Of a stretch of DNA of 12,190 nucleotides, positions 6,122 to 12,190 are shown one piece after another (the stretch's first letter is position 1; each line of letters starts with the position of its first letter). This DNA comes from Pseudofrankia asymbiotica (GTDB taxonomy: Bacteria; Actinomycetota; Actinomycetes; Frankiales; Frankiaceae): contig NZ_MOMC01000025.1 of NCBI RefSeq assembly GCF_001983105.1, positions 40,911 to 53,100 on the forward strand, in the 5' to 3' direction. The translations under genes were made by a program, and so were the position numbers. Below the pieces are notes generated by a model. The model saw nothing but the letters and a program-made list of their open reading frames with translations. It was not told the origin of the DNA and did not search any database.

Positions 6122-8323
6122 TCAGCCGGCGGCGGGCGGCCCGTCGGGATCCGGGCGCCGGGGGCGCCGGTAGGGCCCCGGCTCGACGGGCTGGGGGGAG
6201 GCGGCCTTCCTCGCGGCGGGGGCGCTCCTGGCGCCGTCCTCGCCTGACCGGACACGCGGCGCGCGGCGGGCCGAAGAGGCGGATCCGGAGCGCGGGCGCT
6301 GCGGCGACCGCGCCGGGCGAGCGTCCCTCGCGCCGTCGGCGCCAGCGCGGGCACCCGCGGACGGGTCTCGTTCCCTCGCGCGCCGGCCGTCTCCACGGCG
6401 GCCGTCTCCACGGCGGCCGTCCTTGCCGCCGGCACCTCTGGCGCCTCTGGCGGGGTTGCTCTCCTGAGCGGCGCGGTCGGGGCGACGCGTGGCGCGGGTG
6501 CCGGCTGGTGCCTCGCGGCCTCCAGTGCGCGGGCGGCCGGAGCCGCGGCGGCCCTGGCGGGCGCGGCGGGCCTCCCGCCGCTCGCGGGCACGCTCGGCCA
6601 GCAGCCGGGCGGCCGCCGGCTCCGAGCGGGCGAACGCGAGCAGCATGCCGATCGAGAGCATGGTCGGCACCAGGGACGAGCCGCCGAACGAGACCAGCGG
6701 CAGCGGGATGCCGGTGATCGGCAGCAGCCCGACGACCGCGCCCATGTTCACGACGGCCTGGGTGAGGATCCAGCCCGTCGACCCGGCGGCGGCGAGGCGC
6801 ACGAACTGGTTGTCGCTACGGTGCGCCACTCGCAGCCCCGCGTAGCCGAAGACGCCGAAGAGGATCACCACGAGCAGGCAACCGAGCAGGCCCAGCTCCT
6901 CGCCGATGATCGCGAGGATGAAGTCGGTGTACGAGGCGGGCAGCAGGTCGGGCCACTTCTGCCGGGACGCCCCCAGGCCCTCGCCCCACCAGCCGCCCGA
7001 GGCCAGCGCGTAGATCCCGTGGACGGCCTGCCAGCCGGTGGTCTGGGCCTTGTCGAACGGGTCTCGGTAGGACAACAGCCGCTCCAGCCGGTACGGCGAG
7101 ATCACGGCGAGGATGGTGCCCACGACCCCGATCGCGCCGAGCAGGCCGCCGAAGACCCGGCCGGGCGTGCCCACCACCCACAGGACGACGAACAGCACCG
7201 AGAAGACGACGATTGTCGTGCCCATGTCGGGCTGCAGCATGATCAGGCCGCCGACCAGCGCCGTCACCGGCACGATCGGAATGATCAGGTGTTTCCAGTC
7301 GCCGAGCAGCCGGCGCTTCCTGGTCAGCAGGTCGGCCGACCAGAGCACCAGCGCGAGCTTGGCCAGCTCGCTCGGCTGCAGGCTCAGCGAGCCGAGGCCG
7401 AGCCAGCGCTGGGCGCCGTTGGACGACACCCCCAGCGGCGAGAGCACCGCCAGGAGAAGCAGCAGGGTGAGCGCCATCAGCGGATACGAGACCCGGCGGA
7501 AGACCCGCGCCGGCATCCGGCTCGCGGCGAGCAGCACAGGCAGGCCGATGCCCATCCAGGTGGCCTGCCGGACGAAGATCGTATAGGAGGAGCCAAATGC
7601 CTCGTACGAGCGCACGTTCGACGCCGAGAGCACCATGACCAGGCCGAGCAGCAGCAACAGCCCGGCCGACGAGCCGAGCAGGTAGTAGGAGGCCAACGGC
7701 CGCTCCAGCAGCGGCAGCTTCGCCAGCGCCGAGCCCTGGGCATCGAGGTCCGGCACCGGGCGCAGCAGGGGCCGCCGTTGTCCGGGCCGAAGCGCGACGG
7801 CCCTGGCCGCGCCGCTCCTGGCCGCGCCGGCCCGATCGGCCGAGCTGCCAGCCGCGTCGCCGCTCGGTGAGCGCCGCCGCGGCGGCCGGCCGGTCTCCTC
7901 GCCGGCCGGGCGCGTCGGGGCCGGCGTCTCACGAACCCGGGAACCCGATCCGGACGGCGCCCCGGGACGGCGCACGGCCGGCGCCATCGCGTCACGCAGG
8001 TTGGTCGCCCGCCTCCCCGACGCGGCCGGCGGGCCGCCCGCCCCTGGCGCCCCGGGCGGCTTGTCCCGAGTGCCGGCACGCACATCCCGGGACTGTCCCT
8101 GTCCCTGTCCCTGTCCGTCGCGCCGCGCCGGGCGAGCCTGGCCGCCGGCGGGGCCCTCGTCACCGGCGGAGGCGCGGGGGCGCGTGGCCGACCCGGCCCG
8201 CGGCGCGCCGGCGCGGGTGGCCACGGTGGGTCTGGCACGGGCGCGTTGGCCGGACGCCGAACCGGAGCCGGAACCGGCTCCGCCGGACCCGGCACCCGAC
8301 CTGGAGCTCGGCGCCTCGCGCAC
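6122..8323 (-). CDS. ftsW: Septal peptidoglycan glycosyltransferase FtsW with long disordered ends
   Basis: FtsW is the SEDS-family polymerase that, with its class B PBP partner, makes septal glycan from lipid II. The membrane core lies at about 208-568 of 733 residues. It shows NGAQRWLGLGSLSLQPSELA (302-321), QPDMGTT (364-370), YRDPF with D421 matching the catalytic aspartate of SEDS proteins, WWGEGLG (445-451), SYTDFILAIIGEELGLLG (464-481) and PLVSFGGSSL (542-551). The N-terminal 200 residues are Gly/Ala/Arg/Pro-rich and disordered, including QGQGQGQ. About 165 residues after the core are strongly basic, with a GDGRR repeat. Typical FtsW is about 400-530 aa. The GTG start at 8321-8323 has a perfect AGGAGG 11 bases upstream, so the extension is probably real. 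Choice of FtsW over RodA rests on cluster position. Confidence 0.95.
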   Translation of the reverse strand: MREAPSSRSGAGSGGAGSGSGSASGQRARARPTVATRAGAPRAGSATRPRASAGDEGPAGGQARPARRDGQGQGQGQSRDVRAGTRDKPPGAPGAGGPPAASGRRATNLRDAMAPAVRRPGAPSGSGSRVRETPAPTRPAGEETGRPPRRRSPSGDAAGSSADRAGAARSGAARAVALRPGQRRPLLRPVPDLDAQGSALAKLPLLERPLASYYLLGSSAGLLLLLGLVMVLSASNVRSYEAFGSSYTIFVRQATWMGIGLPVLLAASRMPARVFRRVSYPLMALTLLLLLAVLSPLGVSSNGAQRWLGLGSLSLQPSELAKLALVLWSADLLTRKRRLLGDWKHLIIPIVPVTALVGGLIMLQPDMGTTIVVFSVLFVVLWVVGTPGRVFGGLLGAIGVVGTILAVISPYRLERLLSYRDPFDKAQTTGWQAVHGIYALASGGWWGEGLGASRQKWPDLLPASYTDFILAIIGEELGLLGCLLVVILFGVFGYAGLRVAHRSDNQFVRLAAAGSTGWILTQAVVNMGAVVGLLPITGIPLPLVSFGGSSLVPTMLSIGMLLAFARSEPAAARLLAERARERREARRARQGRRGSGRPRTGGREAPAGTRATRRPDRAAQESNPARGARGAGGKDGRRGDGRRGDGRRARERDPSAGARAGADGARDARPARSPQRPRSGSASSARRAPRVRSGEDGARSAPAARKAASPQPVEPGPYRRPRRPDPDGPPAAG
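6385..6421. repeat. 15-bp in-frame tandem repeat in the ftsW 3' end
   Basis: The unit GGCCGTCTCCACGGC occurs at 6385-6399 and 6400-6414, with a partial third copy to 6421. Read on the coding strand it gives a repeated GDGRR-type pentapeptide in the basic C-terminal tail of FtsW. Because the unit is a multiple of three, copy-number change would lengthen or shorten the tail without a frameshift. Confidence 0.85.
8093..8116. repeat. Hexanucleotide repeat in the ftsW 5' end
   Basis: Four perfect copies of CTGTCC run from 8093 to 8116. They encode the alternating Gln-Gly run at residues 70-77 of FtsW. It is a microsatellite that keeps the frame when copy number changes. Confidence 0.9.
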
Positions 8324-8334
8324 GCTGCCGCCAG

Positions 8335-8340
8335 CCTCCT
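8335..8340 (-). promoter_or_regulatory. Ribosome binding site that decides the ftsW start
   Basis: A perfect AGGAGG on the minus strand lies 11 bases before the GTG at 8321-8323. It supports the long N-terminal form of FtsW, because translation is set well upstream of the first membrane segment. Confidence 0.6.
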
Positions 8341-8381
8341 CGACTCCGTCGCTGCGGGGATCGGCCCCGCGGCCCCCGGCC

Positions 8382-8714
8382 CTATCTTTCCGGGGTAACG
8401 GTCCCCCGGGCCCTGCGGCGACTGGCCGCCGCGGCGATCAGATCGCCACGTTCGGCGCAGTCATGGAACATGTCCAGCGAGGCGGCGGCGGACGCGGGCA
8501 GGACCGTGTCGCCCGTCCCAGCCGGACGCGCCGCGGCCTCCACCGCATCGTCCATGCCCGTGGCCCTTTCCACGGGGACATCGGGGGCGTGTCGGGCGAG
8601 AGCCGTCATGATCTCGCCCGCCTGACGCCCGATCAGGAGCACGGCACCCGGCCGGTCCCCGGGCCGGCGGCGGCTCACCGGCCTCGCGGCCCCGCGCTCA
8701 CAGGCTGCCGCCAT
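8382..8714 (-). pseudogene. murD: murD remnant: C-terminal domain fragment only
   Basis: MurD adds D-glutamate to UDP-MurNAc-L-Ala and is normally about 450-490 aa. Here, in the exact slot between mraY and ftsW, only 110 codons remain open. From residue 24 they match the MurD C-terminal end: AVLLIGRQAGEIMTALARHA (24-43), a spacer, then DTVLPASAAASLDMFHDCAE (69-88) and RGDLIAAA. In functional MurD this segment reads like LAPACASMDMF, with a flexible RGD/RGN element; here P and C of that motif are changed. The whole UDP-binding domain and ATP-binding central domain, with P-loop and carbamylated lysine, are gone. The ATG at 8712-8714 overlaps the mraY stop by 17 bases and has no Shine-Dalgarno. 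The first 23 residues resemble nothing. I read it as a decayed gene after a large 5' deletion; a small expressed protein cannot be excluded. Confidence 0.8.
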
Positions 8715-9768
8715 GAGAGAGGAACTCGGCGTAGAACAGACCGAGCCCGAACGCGACCGCGAGCCCGGAGACGATCCAGAACCGGATGATCACGGTCGTC
8801 TCCGGCCAGTCGGCGAGCTCGAAGTGGTGATGGATCGGCGCCATGTTGAACACGCGTTTCCTGGTCAGCTTGAAGCCCGCGACCTGCACGATGACCGACA
8901 CCGTCTCGATGACGAACAGCCCGCCGAGGACGAACAGCAGCAGCTCGGTGCGGCTGACGATCGCGATGCTGGCGAACGCGCCGCCGAGCGCGAGCGAGCC
9001 GGTGTCCCCCATGAAGATCTTCGCCGGGCTGGCGTTCCACCACAGGAAGCCGAAGCAGGAGCCCATCGCCGACGCCGCGACCAGCGCGACGTCGAGCGGG
9101 TCGCGCACGAGGTAGCAGCCGGCCTCCAGGTTGCCCGGCTCGCACAGGTTGCCGAACTGCCAGAACGAGATCACCACGTAGGCGCCGAAGACCATCGCCG
9201 ACGTGCCGGCCGCGAGCCCGTCGAGGCCGTCGGTCAGGTTCACCGCGTTCGACGTCGCCGCGATGACCATCCAGGCGAGCAGCGGGAAGCCGACGATGCC
9301 GATGGAGATGTCGGTGTCCCGGATGACGGAGATGAACGTGGAGCCGGGCAGGAGCCCGTTCGCGTTCTTGAACCGCACGGCCAGCAGGCCGAACGCGAGC
9401 GCGACGATCGCCTGGCCGGCGAACTTCGTCCGCGCGGTCAGGCCGAGGCTGCGCTGCTTGCGGATCTTGATGTAGTCGTCGAGGAAGCCAACCCCGCCGA
9501 GTCCGGTCATCACCATCAGCACCAGCAGGCCGGACGCGGTGAACCCGGCGCCGGTGACCAGGTGCGTGACGAAATAGCCGATCAGCGTGGCGGTGACGAT
9601 GACGGTGCCGCCCATGGTCGGCGTCCCGCGCTTCTTCAGGTGGGTCGACGGGCCGTCCTCGCGGATCTCCTGGCCATACCCCTGGCGGCGGAAGAGCCGG
9701 ATCACCCACGGCGTGCCGAGCAGCGACACCACCAACGCGACCGAGGCCGCGACAAGAACACCCCTCAC
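8698..9768 (-). CDS. mraY: Phospho-MurNAc-pentapeptide translocase MraY
   Basis: MraY joins UDP-MurNAc-pentapeptide to undecaprenyl phosphate, forming lipid I. It is a ten-helix inner-membrane enzyme needing Mg2+. All family motifs are present in 356 aa: [10 protein letters not shown] (45-54), FLDDYIK (95-101, with the paired aspartates), [13 protein letters not shown] (174-186), [12 protein letters not shown] (252-263) and PIHHHFE (311-317, the histidine motif). The length is normal. The GTG at 9766-9768 fits the family N-terminus (a hydrophobic helix then [14 protein letters not shown]), but no good Shine-Dalgarno precedes it. Its GTG shares bases with the TGA of a short upstream open frame, so coupling is possible. 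It is separated from murF by 372 bases, unusually far for this cluster, and followed directly by the murD remnant. Confidence 0.97.
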   Translation of the reverse strand: MRGVLVAASVALVVSLLGTPWVIRLFRRQGYGQEIREDGPSTHLKKRGTPTMGGTVIVTATLIGYFVTHLVTGAGFTASGLLVLMVMTGLGGVGFLDDYIKIRKQRSLGLTARTKFAGQAIVALAFGLLAVRFKNANGLLPGSTFISVIRDTDISIGIVGFPLLAWMVIAATSNAVNLTDGLDGLAAGTSAMVFGAYVVISFWQFGNLCEPGNLEAGCYLVRDPLDVALVAASAMGSCFGFLWWNASPAKIFMGDTGSLALGGAFASIAIVSRTELLLFVLGGLFVIETVSVIVQVAGFKLTRKRVFNMAPIHHHFELADWPETTVIIRFWIVSGLAVAFGLGLFYAEFLSHGGSL

Positions 9769-9921
9769 CCGTGGCCGCCCCGGTCGGCGGCCCTCGGGGC
9801 TGCCGGCGCGTCCTGTGGCCCGCGGGCCCTGCTAAACACCCTTTCCCACGTCCCCTCGATCACGGCGTCTCTTCCGCCGTCTGTGCCTTCCTGTCGCCCC
9901 CGCGAGCCCGGCCCGATCGCC

Positions 9922-10005
9922 GACCTCCCAGCAGACCTTCCAGATATTCGTTTCCGGACCTCCCAGATCACGACCTCCCAGATCGGCTTCCGGACCTCCC
10001 AGATC
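9922..10005. repeat. Five-copy array of a 10-13 bp motif upstream of mraY
   Basis: GACCTCCCAGATC occurs perfectly at 9957-9969, 9972-9984 and 9993-10005. A shorter copy GACCTCCCAG is at 9922-9931, and an altered copy GACCTTCCAGAT at 9934-9945. Two copies are extended to TTCCGGACCTCCCAGATC. The spacing is irregular (12, 23, 15 and 21 bases between starts). In the minus-strand mRNA each perfect copy reads GATCTGGGAGGTC, which contains a Shine-Dalgarno-like GGGAGGT. Confidence 0.9.
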
Positions 10006-10010
10006 GACTA

Positions 10011-10112
10011 CGCAAGCTCCGTCGATCTGGCAGGAACCCCGGATCCGGCAGGGACCCCGTCCGCAAGCTCCGTCGATCCGGCAGGGACCCCGGATCCGGC
10101 GGGAACCCTGTC
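10011..10112. repeat. 51-bp direct tandem duplication with internal 18-bp repeats
   Basis: The unit at 10011-10061 is repeated at 10062-10112 with five substitutions. Each unit contains two copies of an 18-bp motif, GATCYGGCRGGRACCCYG, at 10024-10041, 10042-10059, 10075-10092 and 10093-10110. The pairs are separated by the 15-base TCCGCAAGCTCCGTC. The array lies 28 bases downstream of the murF stop codon in the direction of transcription and next to the 13-bp motif array. Confidence 0.9.
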
Positions 10113-10140
10113 ATCCCTCCGGCCGGTCCGCGGCGCCGGC

Positions 10141-11610
10141 TCACCGGCCGTCGCCCCGGCCGTCGCCCCGGCCGTGCTGGTCGCCACGAGGCTCGGCGAG
10201 CACCCGCGCGAGCCGCTCCAGCCCGTAGGACCGGCTGGCCTTGACCAGCACGACGTCACCGGCACGCAGGCCGGCCCCTGCGAGGTGGTCAGCCGCCTCG
10301 TCGAGGCCGCTGACCCAGGCGGCTCGCGCGCCGGCCGCCGCGGCGGCCTCGGCGAGCGGGCGGGCCACCTCGCCGACGGCCAGCACCTGGTCGATCCCGA
10401 GCTCGGCGGCGAACCGGCCCAGCTCGGCGTGCGCGTCGTCCGCCGCGGCGCCGAGCTCCCCCATCGGGCCGAGCACGGCCCACGTCCGACGGCGCCGGGC
10501 TCCGCCGGGCGCGGCGTCCGGGTCCGTGACCGGGTCGACCTGGTCCGGCGAGACGCGGCCGAGGTCGACGAGCGCGCGCAGGGCGACGCGCATCGACTCC
10601 GGGTTGGCGTTGTAGGCGTCATTGACGATGACCAGCCCCGCCGGAGTGGTCGTCACCTCCATGCGCCAGCGGCTGCGCGGCCGAGCGGCGGCGAGCGCCG
10701 CGGCCGCGGCGGCGGGCGTCATCCCGACGGCGCCCGCGGCGGCGGCCGCGGCCAGCGCGTTGCTCACCTGGTGGGCGCCGACCAGCGCGAGCGCCACCCG
10801 GTGGCGCTCGCCGTCGGCGAGCAGGTCGAACGAGGCCTGGCCAGCATGATCGATCTCGACCCGCTCGGCGCGCACGTCGGCGTCCGGCGCGAGGCCGAAC
10901 GTCACCACCCGGCCCGTCGCCCGAGCCCGCATGGCCGCGACCAGCGGGTCGTCGGCGTTGAGCACGACCGTGTCGGTCGCGGCCTCGGCGAGCTCGCCCT
11001 TGGCCTGGGCGATGCCGGCGCGCCCGTCGGCGTACTCGCCGACATGCGCCGAGCCGACGTTCAGCACCAGCCCGACGTGCGGCCGGGCGATCTCGCACAG
11101 CGCCGCGATGTGGCCGATCCCGCGGGCGCCCATCTCCAGGGCGGCGTACTCGGTGCTCTCCTCGAGGCGCAGCAGCGTCAGCGGCAGCCCGATCTCGTTG
11201 TTGAACGAGCCGGGCGGGGCGATCGTCGGGCCGAGCGCTCCGAGCAGGTCGGCGAGAAGGTCCTTGGTGGTCGTCTTGCCGGACGAGCCGGTGACCGCCA
11301 GCACCGCGGCCTTCGCGAGGTCCCGGACATGCCCGGCGAGAGCCGCCAGCCCGGCCGCCGGGTCGGCCACCAGCACCGCCGGGACGCCTGCCGGGCGGGC
11401 CGCGAGCACCGCCACCGCCCCGGCGGTCACCGCGGTCGCGGCGAAGTCGTGCCCGTCGGCCCGCTCGCCCGGCAGCGCGACGAACAGCGCCCCCGGTTGC
11501 GCCAGCCGCGAGTCGACGACCACCGAGGTGACGAGCGCGGAAGGGTCGGCGCCACCGTCGAGGCGGCCGCCGGTGGCCGCCGCCACCTCGGCGAGCGTCA
11601 CCGGGATCAC
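10141..11610 (-). CDS. murF: UDP-MurNAc-tripeptide--D-Ala-D-Ala ligase MurF
   Basis: MurF adds the D-Ala-D-Ala dipeptide, completing the UDP-MurNAc-pentapeptide. The 489-aa protein has the three Mur ligase domains: the N-terminal substrate domain (VVDSRLAQPGALFVALPGER, 31-50), the ATP loop TGSSGKTTTKDLL (107-119), NNEIGLPLTLL (137-147), EMGARGIGHI (159-168), NVGSAHVGEY (184-193), NDAYNANPESM (330-340), GPMGELG (381-387) and VKASRSYGLE (456-465). A charged insert at about 352-375 and a repetitive tail GRGDGRGDGR are additions to the usual form. The GTG start (11608-11610) overlaps the murE stop by four bases as GTGA, so translation is coupled to murE. The gene is followed by the repeat-rich gap before mraY. 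Confidence 0.97.
   Translation of the reverse strand: MIPVTLAEVAAATGGRLDGGADPSALVTSVVVDSRLAQPGALFVALPGERADGHDFAATAVTAGAVAVLAARPAGVPAVLVADPAAGLAALAGHVRDLAKAAVLAVTGSSGKTTTKDLLADLLGALGPTIAPPGSFNNEIGLPLTLLRLEESTEYAALEMGARGIGHIAALCEIARPHVGLVLNVGSAHVGEYADGRAGIAQAKGELAEAATDTVVLNADDPLVAAMRARATGRVVTFGLAPDADVRAERVEIDHAGQASFDLLADGERHRVALALVGAHQVSNALAAAAAAGAVGMTPAAAAAALAAARPRSRWRMEVTTTPAGLVIVNDAYNANPESMRVALRALVDLGRVSPDQVDPVTDPDAAPGGARRRRTWAVLGPMGELGAAADDAHAELGRFAAELGIDQVLAVGEVARPLAEAAAAAGARAAWVSGLDEAADHLAGAGLRAGDVVLVKASRSYGLERLARVLAEPRGDQHGRGDGRGDGR
10144..10175. repeat. 12-bp in-frame repeat at the murF 3' end
   Basis: CCGGCCGTCGCC is repeated at 10144-10155 and 10156-10167, with a partial third copy to 10175. 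It encodes the GRGDGRGDGR tail that ends MurF. The conserved core of the enzyme finishes before it, so the tail is probably dispensable. Confidence 0.85.
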
Positions 11611-12190
11611 CGGCGCACCCCCGGTGATCCCGTGCCCGCGCCGCCGGCGGTCCCGCCAGCGCCGGCCGGGCCGCCGGGCGCCGCGGCGATCGCGGCGGCG
11701 AGCGACTCGCGGTCGTCGAACGGGGTCACCACGCCGTGCTGCTCCTGCCCGCGCTCGTGGCCCTTGCCGGCGACGACGACCGCGTCGCCGGGGCCGGCCT
11801 CGGCGACCGCGGCGGCGATCGCCTCGGCCCGGTCGGGGATGACGGTGACCTTCGCCGCCACCGTGCCCCCGGCCTGGGCGGCGCCCGCGCTCATCTGGGC
11901 GAGGATCTCCGCCGGGTCCTCGGAGCGTGGGTTGTCGTTGGTGAAGAACGCGAGGTCGGCCAGCCGCGCCGCCGCGGCGCCCATCAGGGGGCGTTTGGCC
12001 CGGTCCCGGTCACCGCCGCAGCCGAGGACGACGATCAGCCGGCCGGTGACCAGGCCACGCACCGACGTGAGCACGGTCTTCACCGCGTCCGGGGTGTGCG
12101 CGTAGTCGACCAGCGCGAGGTAGGGCTGCCCGGCCTCCACCCGTTCCATCCGGCCGGGGACGCCGGGGAGCTCCCCGATCCCGGCGGCGG
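11607..12190 (-). CDS. murE: UDP-MurNAc-L-Ala-D-Glu--meso-diaminopimelate ligase MurE (partial)
   Basis: MurE adds the third residue of the stem peptide. Only the C-terminal 194 residues or so are in the window; the frame stays open through the right edge, so the start is outside. Visible are GVPGRMERV, then LALVDYAHTPDAV (start of the C-terminal ligase domain), VVLGCGGDRDRAKRP, TNDNPRSEDP and VVVAGKGHERGQEQ. The D-N-P-R motif is the known signature of enzymes selecting meso-diaminopimelate over lysine, with the arginine contacting the diaminopimelate carboxylate. The last residues are a Gly/Ala/Pro-rich tail ending in GSPGVRR. The TGA at 11607-11609 overlaps the murF GTG. An ATG at 12149 is internal (the M of GRMERV) and not the gene start. 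Confidence 0.96.
   Translation of the reverse strand, partial: AAGIGELPGVPGRMERVEAGQPYLALVDYAHTPDAVKTVLTSVRGLVTGRLIVVLGCGGDRDRAKRPLMGAAAARLADLAFFTNDNPRSEDPAEILAQMSAGAAQAGGTVAAKVTVIPDRAEAIAAAVAEAGPGDAVVVAGKGHERGQEQHGVVTPFDDRESLAAAIAAAPGGPAGAGGTAGGAGTGSPGVRR

Larger units (their letters stand above)
9769..10140. other. Repeat-rich murF-mraY intercistronic gap
   Basis: No recognisable gene lies here. The stretch holds two repeat families (described separately at 9922-10005 and 10011-10112), a perfect palindrome GGCCCGCGGGCC at 9817-9828, and an open minus-strand frame of 68 codons (9765-9971, GTG start inside a repeat). The TGA of that frame overlaps the mraY GTG. The encoded peptide is Arg/Gly/Ala-rich with no family resemblance. 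I therefore do not call it a gene, but it could be a leader peptide. The transcript from murF presumably crosses this gap. Confidence 0.6.

Noticed and set aside
9922..10112. CRISPR array
   Set aside because: Repeat units are too short, spacings are irregular, the spacers are themselves repetitive, and no cas gene is nearby.
8713..12105. Plus-strand open frame of 1130 codons opposite mraY, murF and murE
   Set aside because: It is antisense to three unmistakable genes. Its Arg/Gly/Asp/His-rich product shows no family motif, and it crosses the repeat gap. Such frames are expected opposite high-GC genes with strong third-position bias.

Overview
This is a very GC-rich chromosomal segment of an actinobacterium carrying part of the division and cell wall (dcw) cluster. 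Gene content and order (murE-murF-mraY-[murD]-ftsW-murG ... ftsZ-yggS-sepF), the presence of SepF, the GTG starts and the Pro/Ala-rich linker of FtsZ all fit Actinobacteria. A Frankia-like organism is my best guess from overall feel, but the sequence does not prove the genus. The MurE fragment carries the D-N-P-R motif of meso-diaminopimelate-adding enzymes, so the peptidoglycan is expected to be of the mDAP type.

Layout. Almost everything is on the minus strand, so transcription runs from right to left. From the right edge: murE (3' part only), murF (overlapping murE by 4 bp), a repeat-rich 372-bp gap, mraY, a decayed 3' remnant of murD overlapping the end of mraY, ftsW (with very long disordered ends) and murG. 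The pattern then breaks. A complete murC lies on the plus strand, convergent with murG (GC-rich hairpin between them) and divergent from ftsZ. The minus strand then resumes with ftsZ, yggS and sepF. No RNA gene, IS element or CRISPR array is visible.

How the genes work together. MurC, MurE and MurF (with a MurD that must be encoded elsewhere) build the UDP-MurNAc-pentapeptide. MraY makes lipid I, MurG makes lipid II, and FtsW polymerises lipid II at the septum. FtsZ forms the ring, SepF tethers it to the membrane, and YggS is a PLP-homeostasis protein that travels with this cluster.

Most interesting: the cluster has been rearranged. murD survives only as about 75 recognisable C-terminal residues with degenerate motifs. 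murC is inverted and has active-site sequences unlike the usual actinobacterial MurC. ftsQ and ylmD/pgeF are missing from their customary places. The murF-mraY gap holds two families of short tandem repeats, one of which would place five Shine-Dalgarno-like motifs in the mRNA upstream of mraY. These observations suggest replacement or relocation of Mur ligase genes rather than an ordinary dcw cluster.
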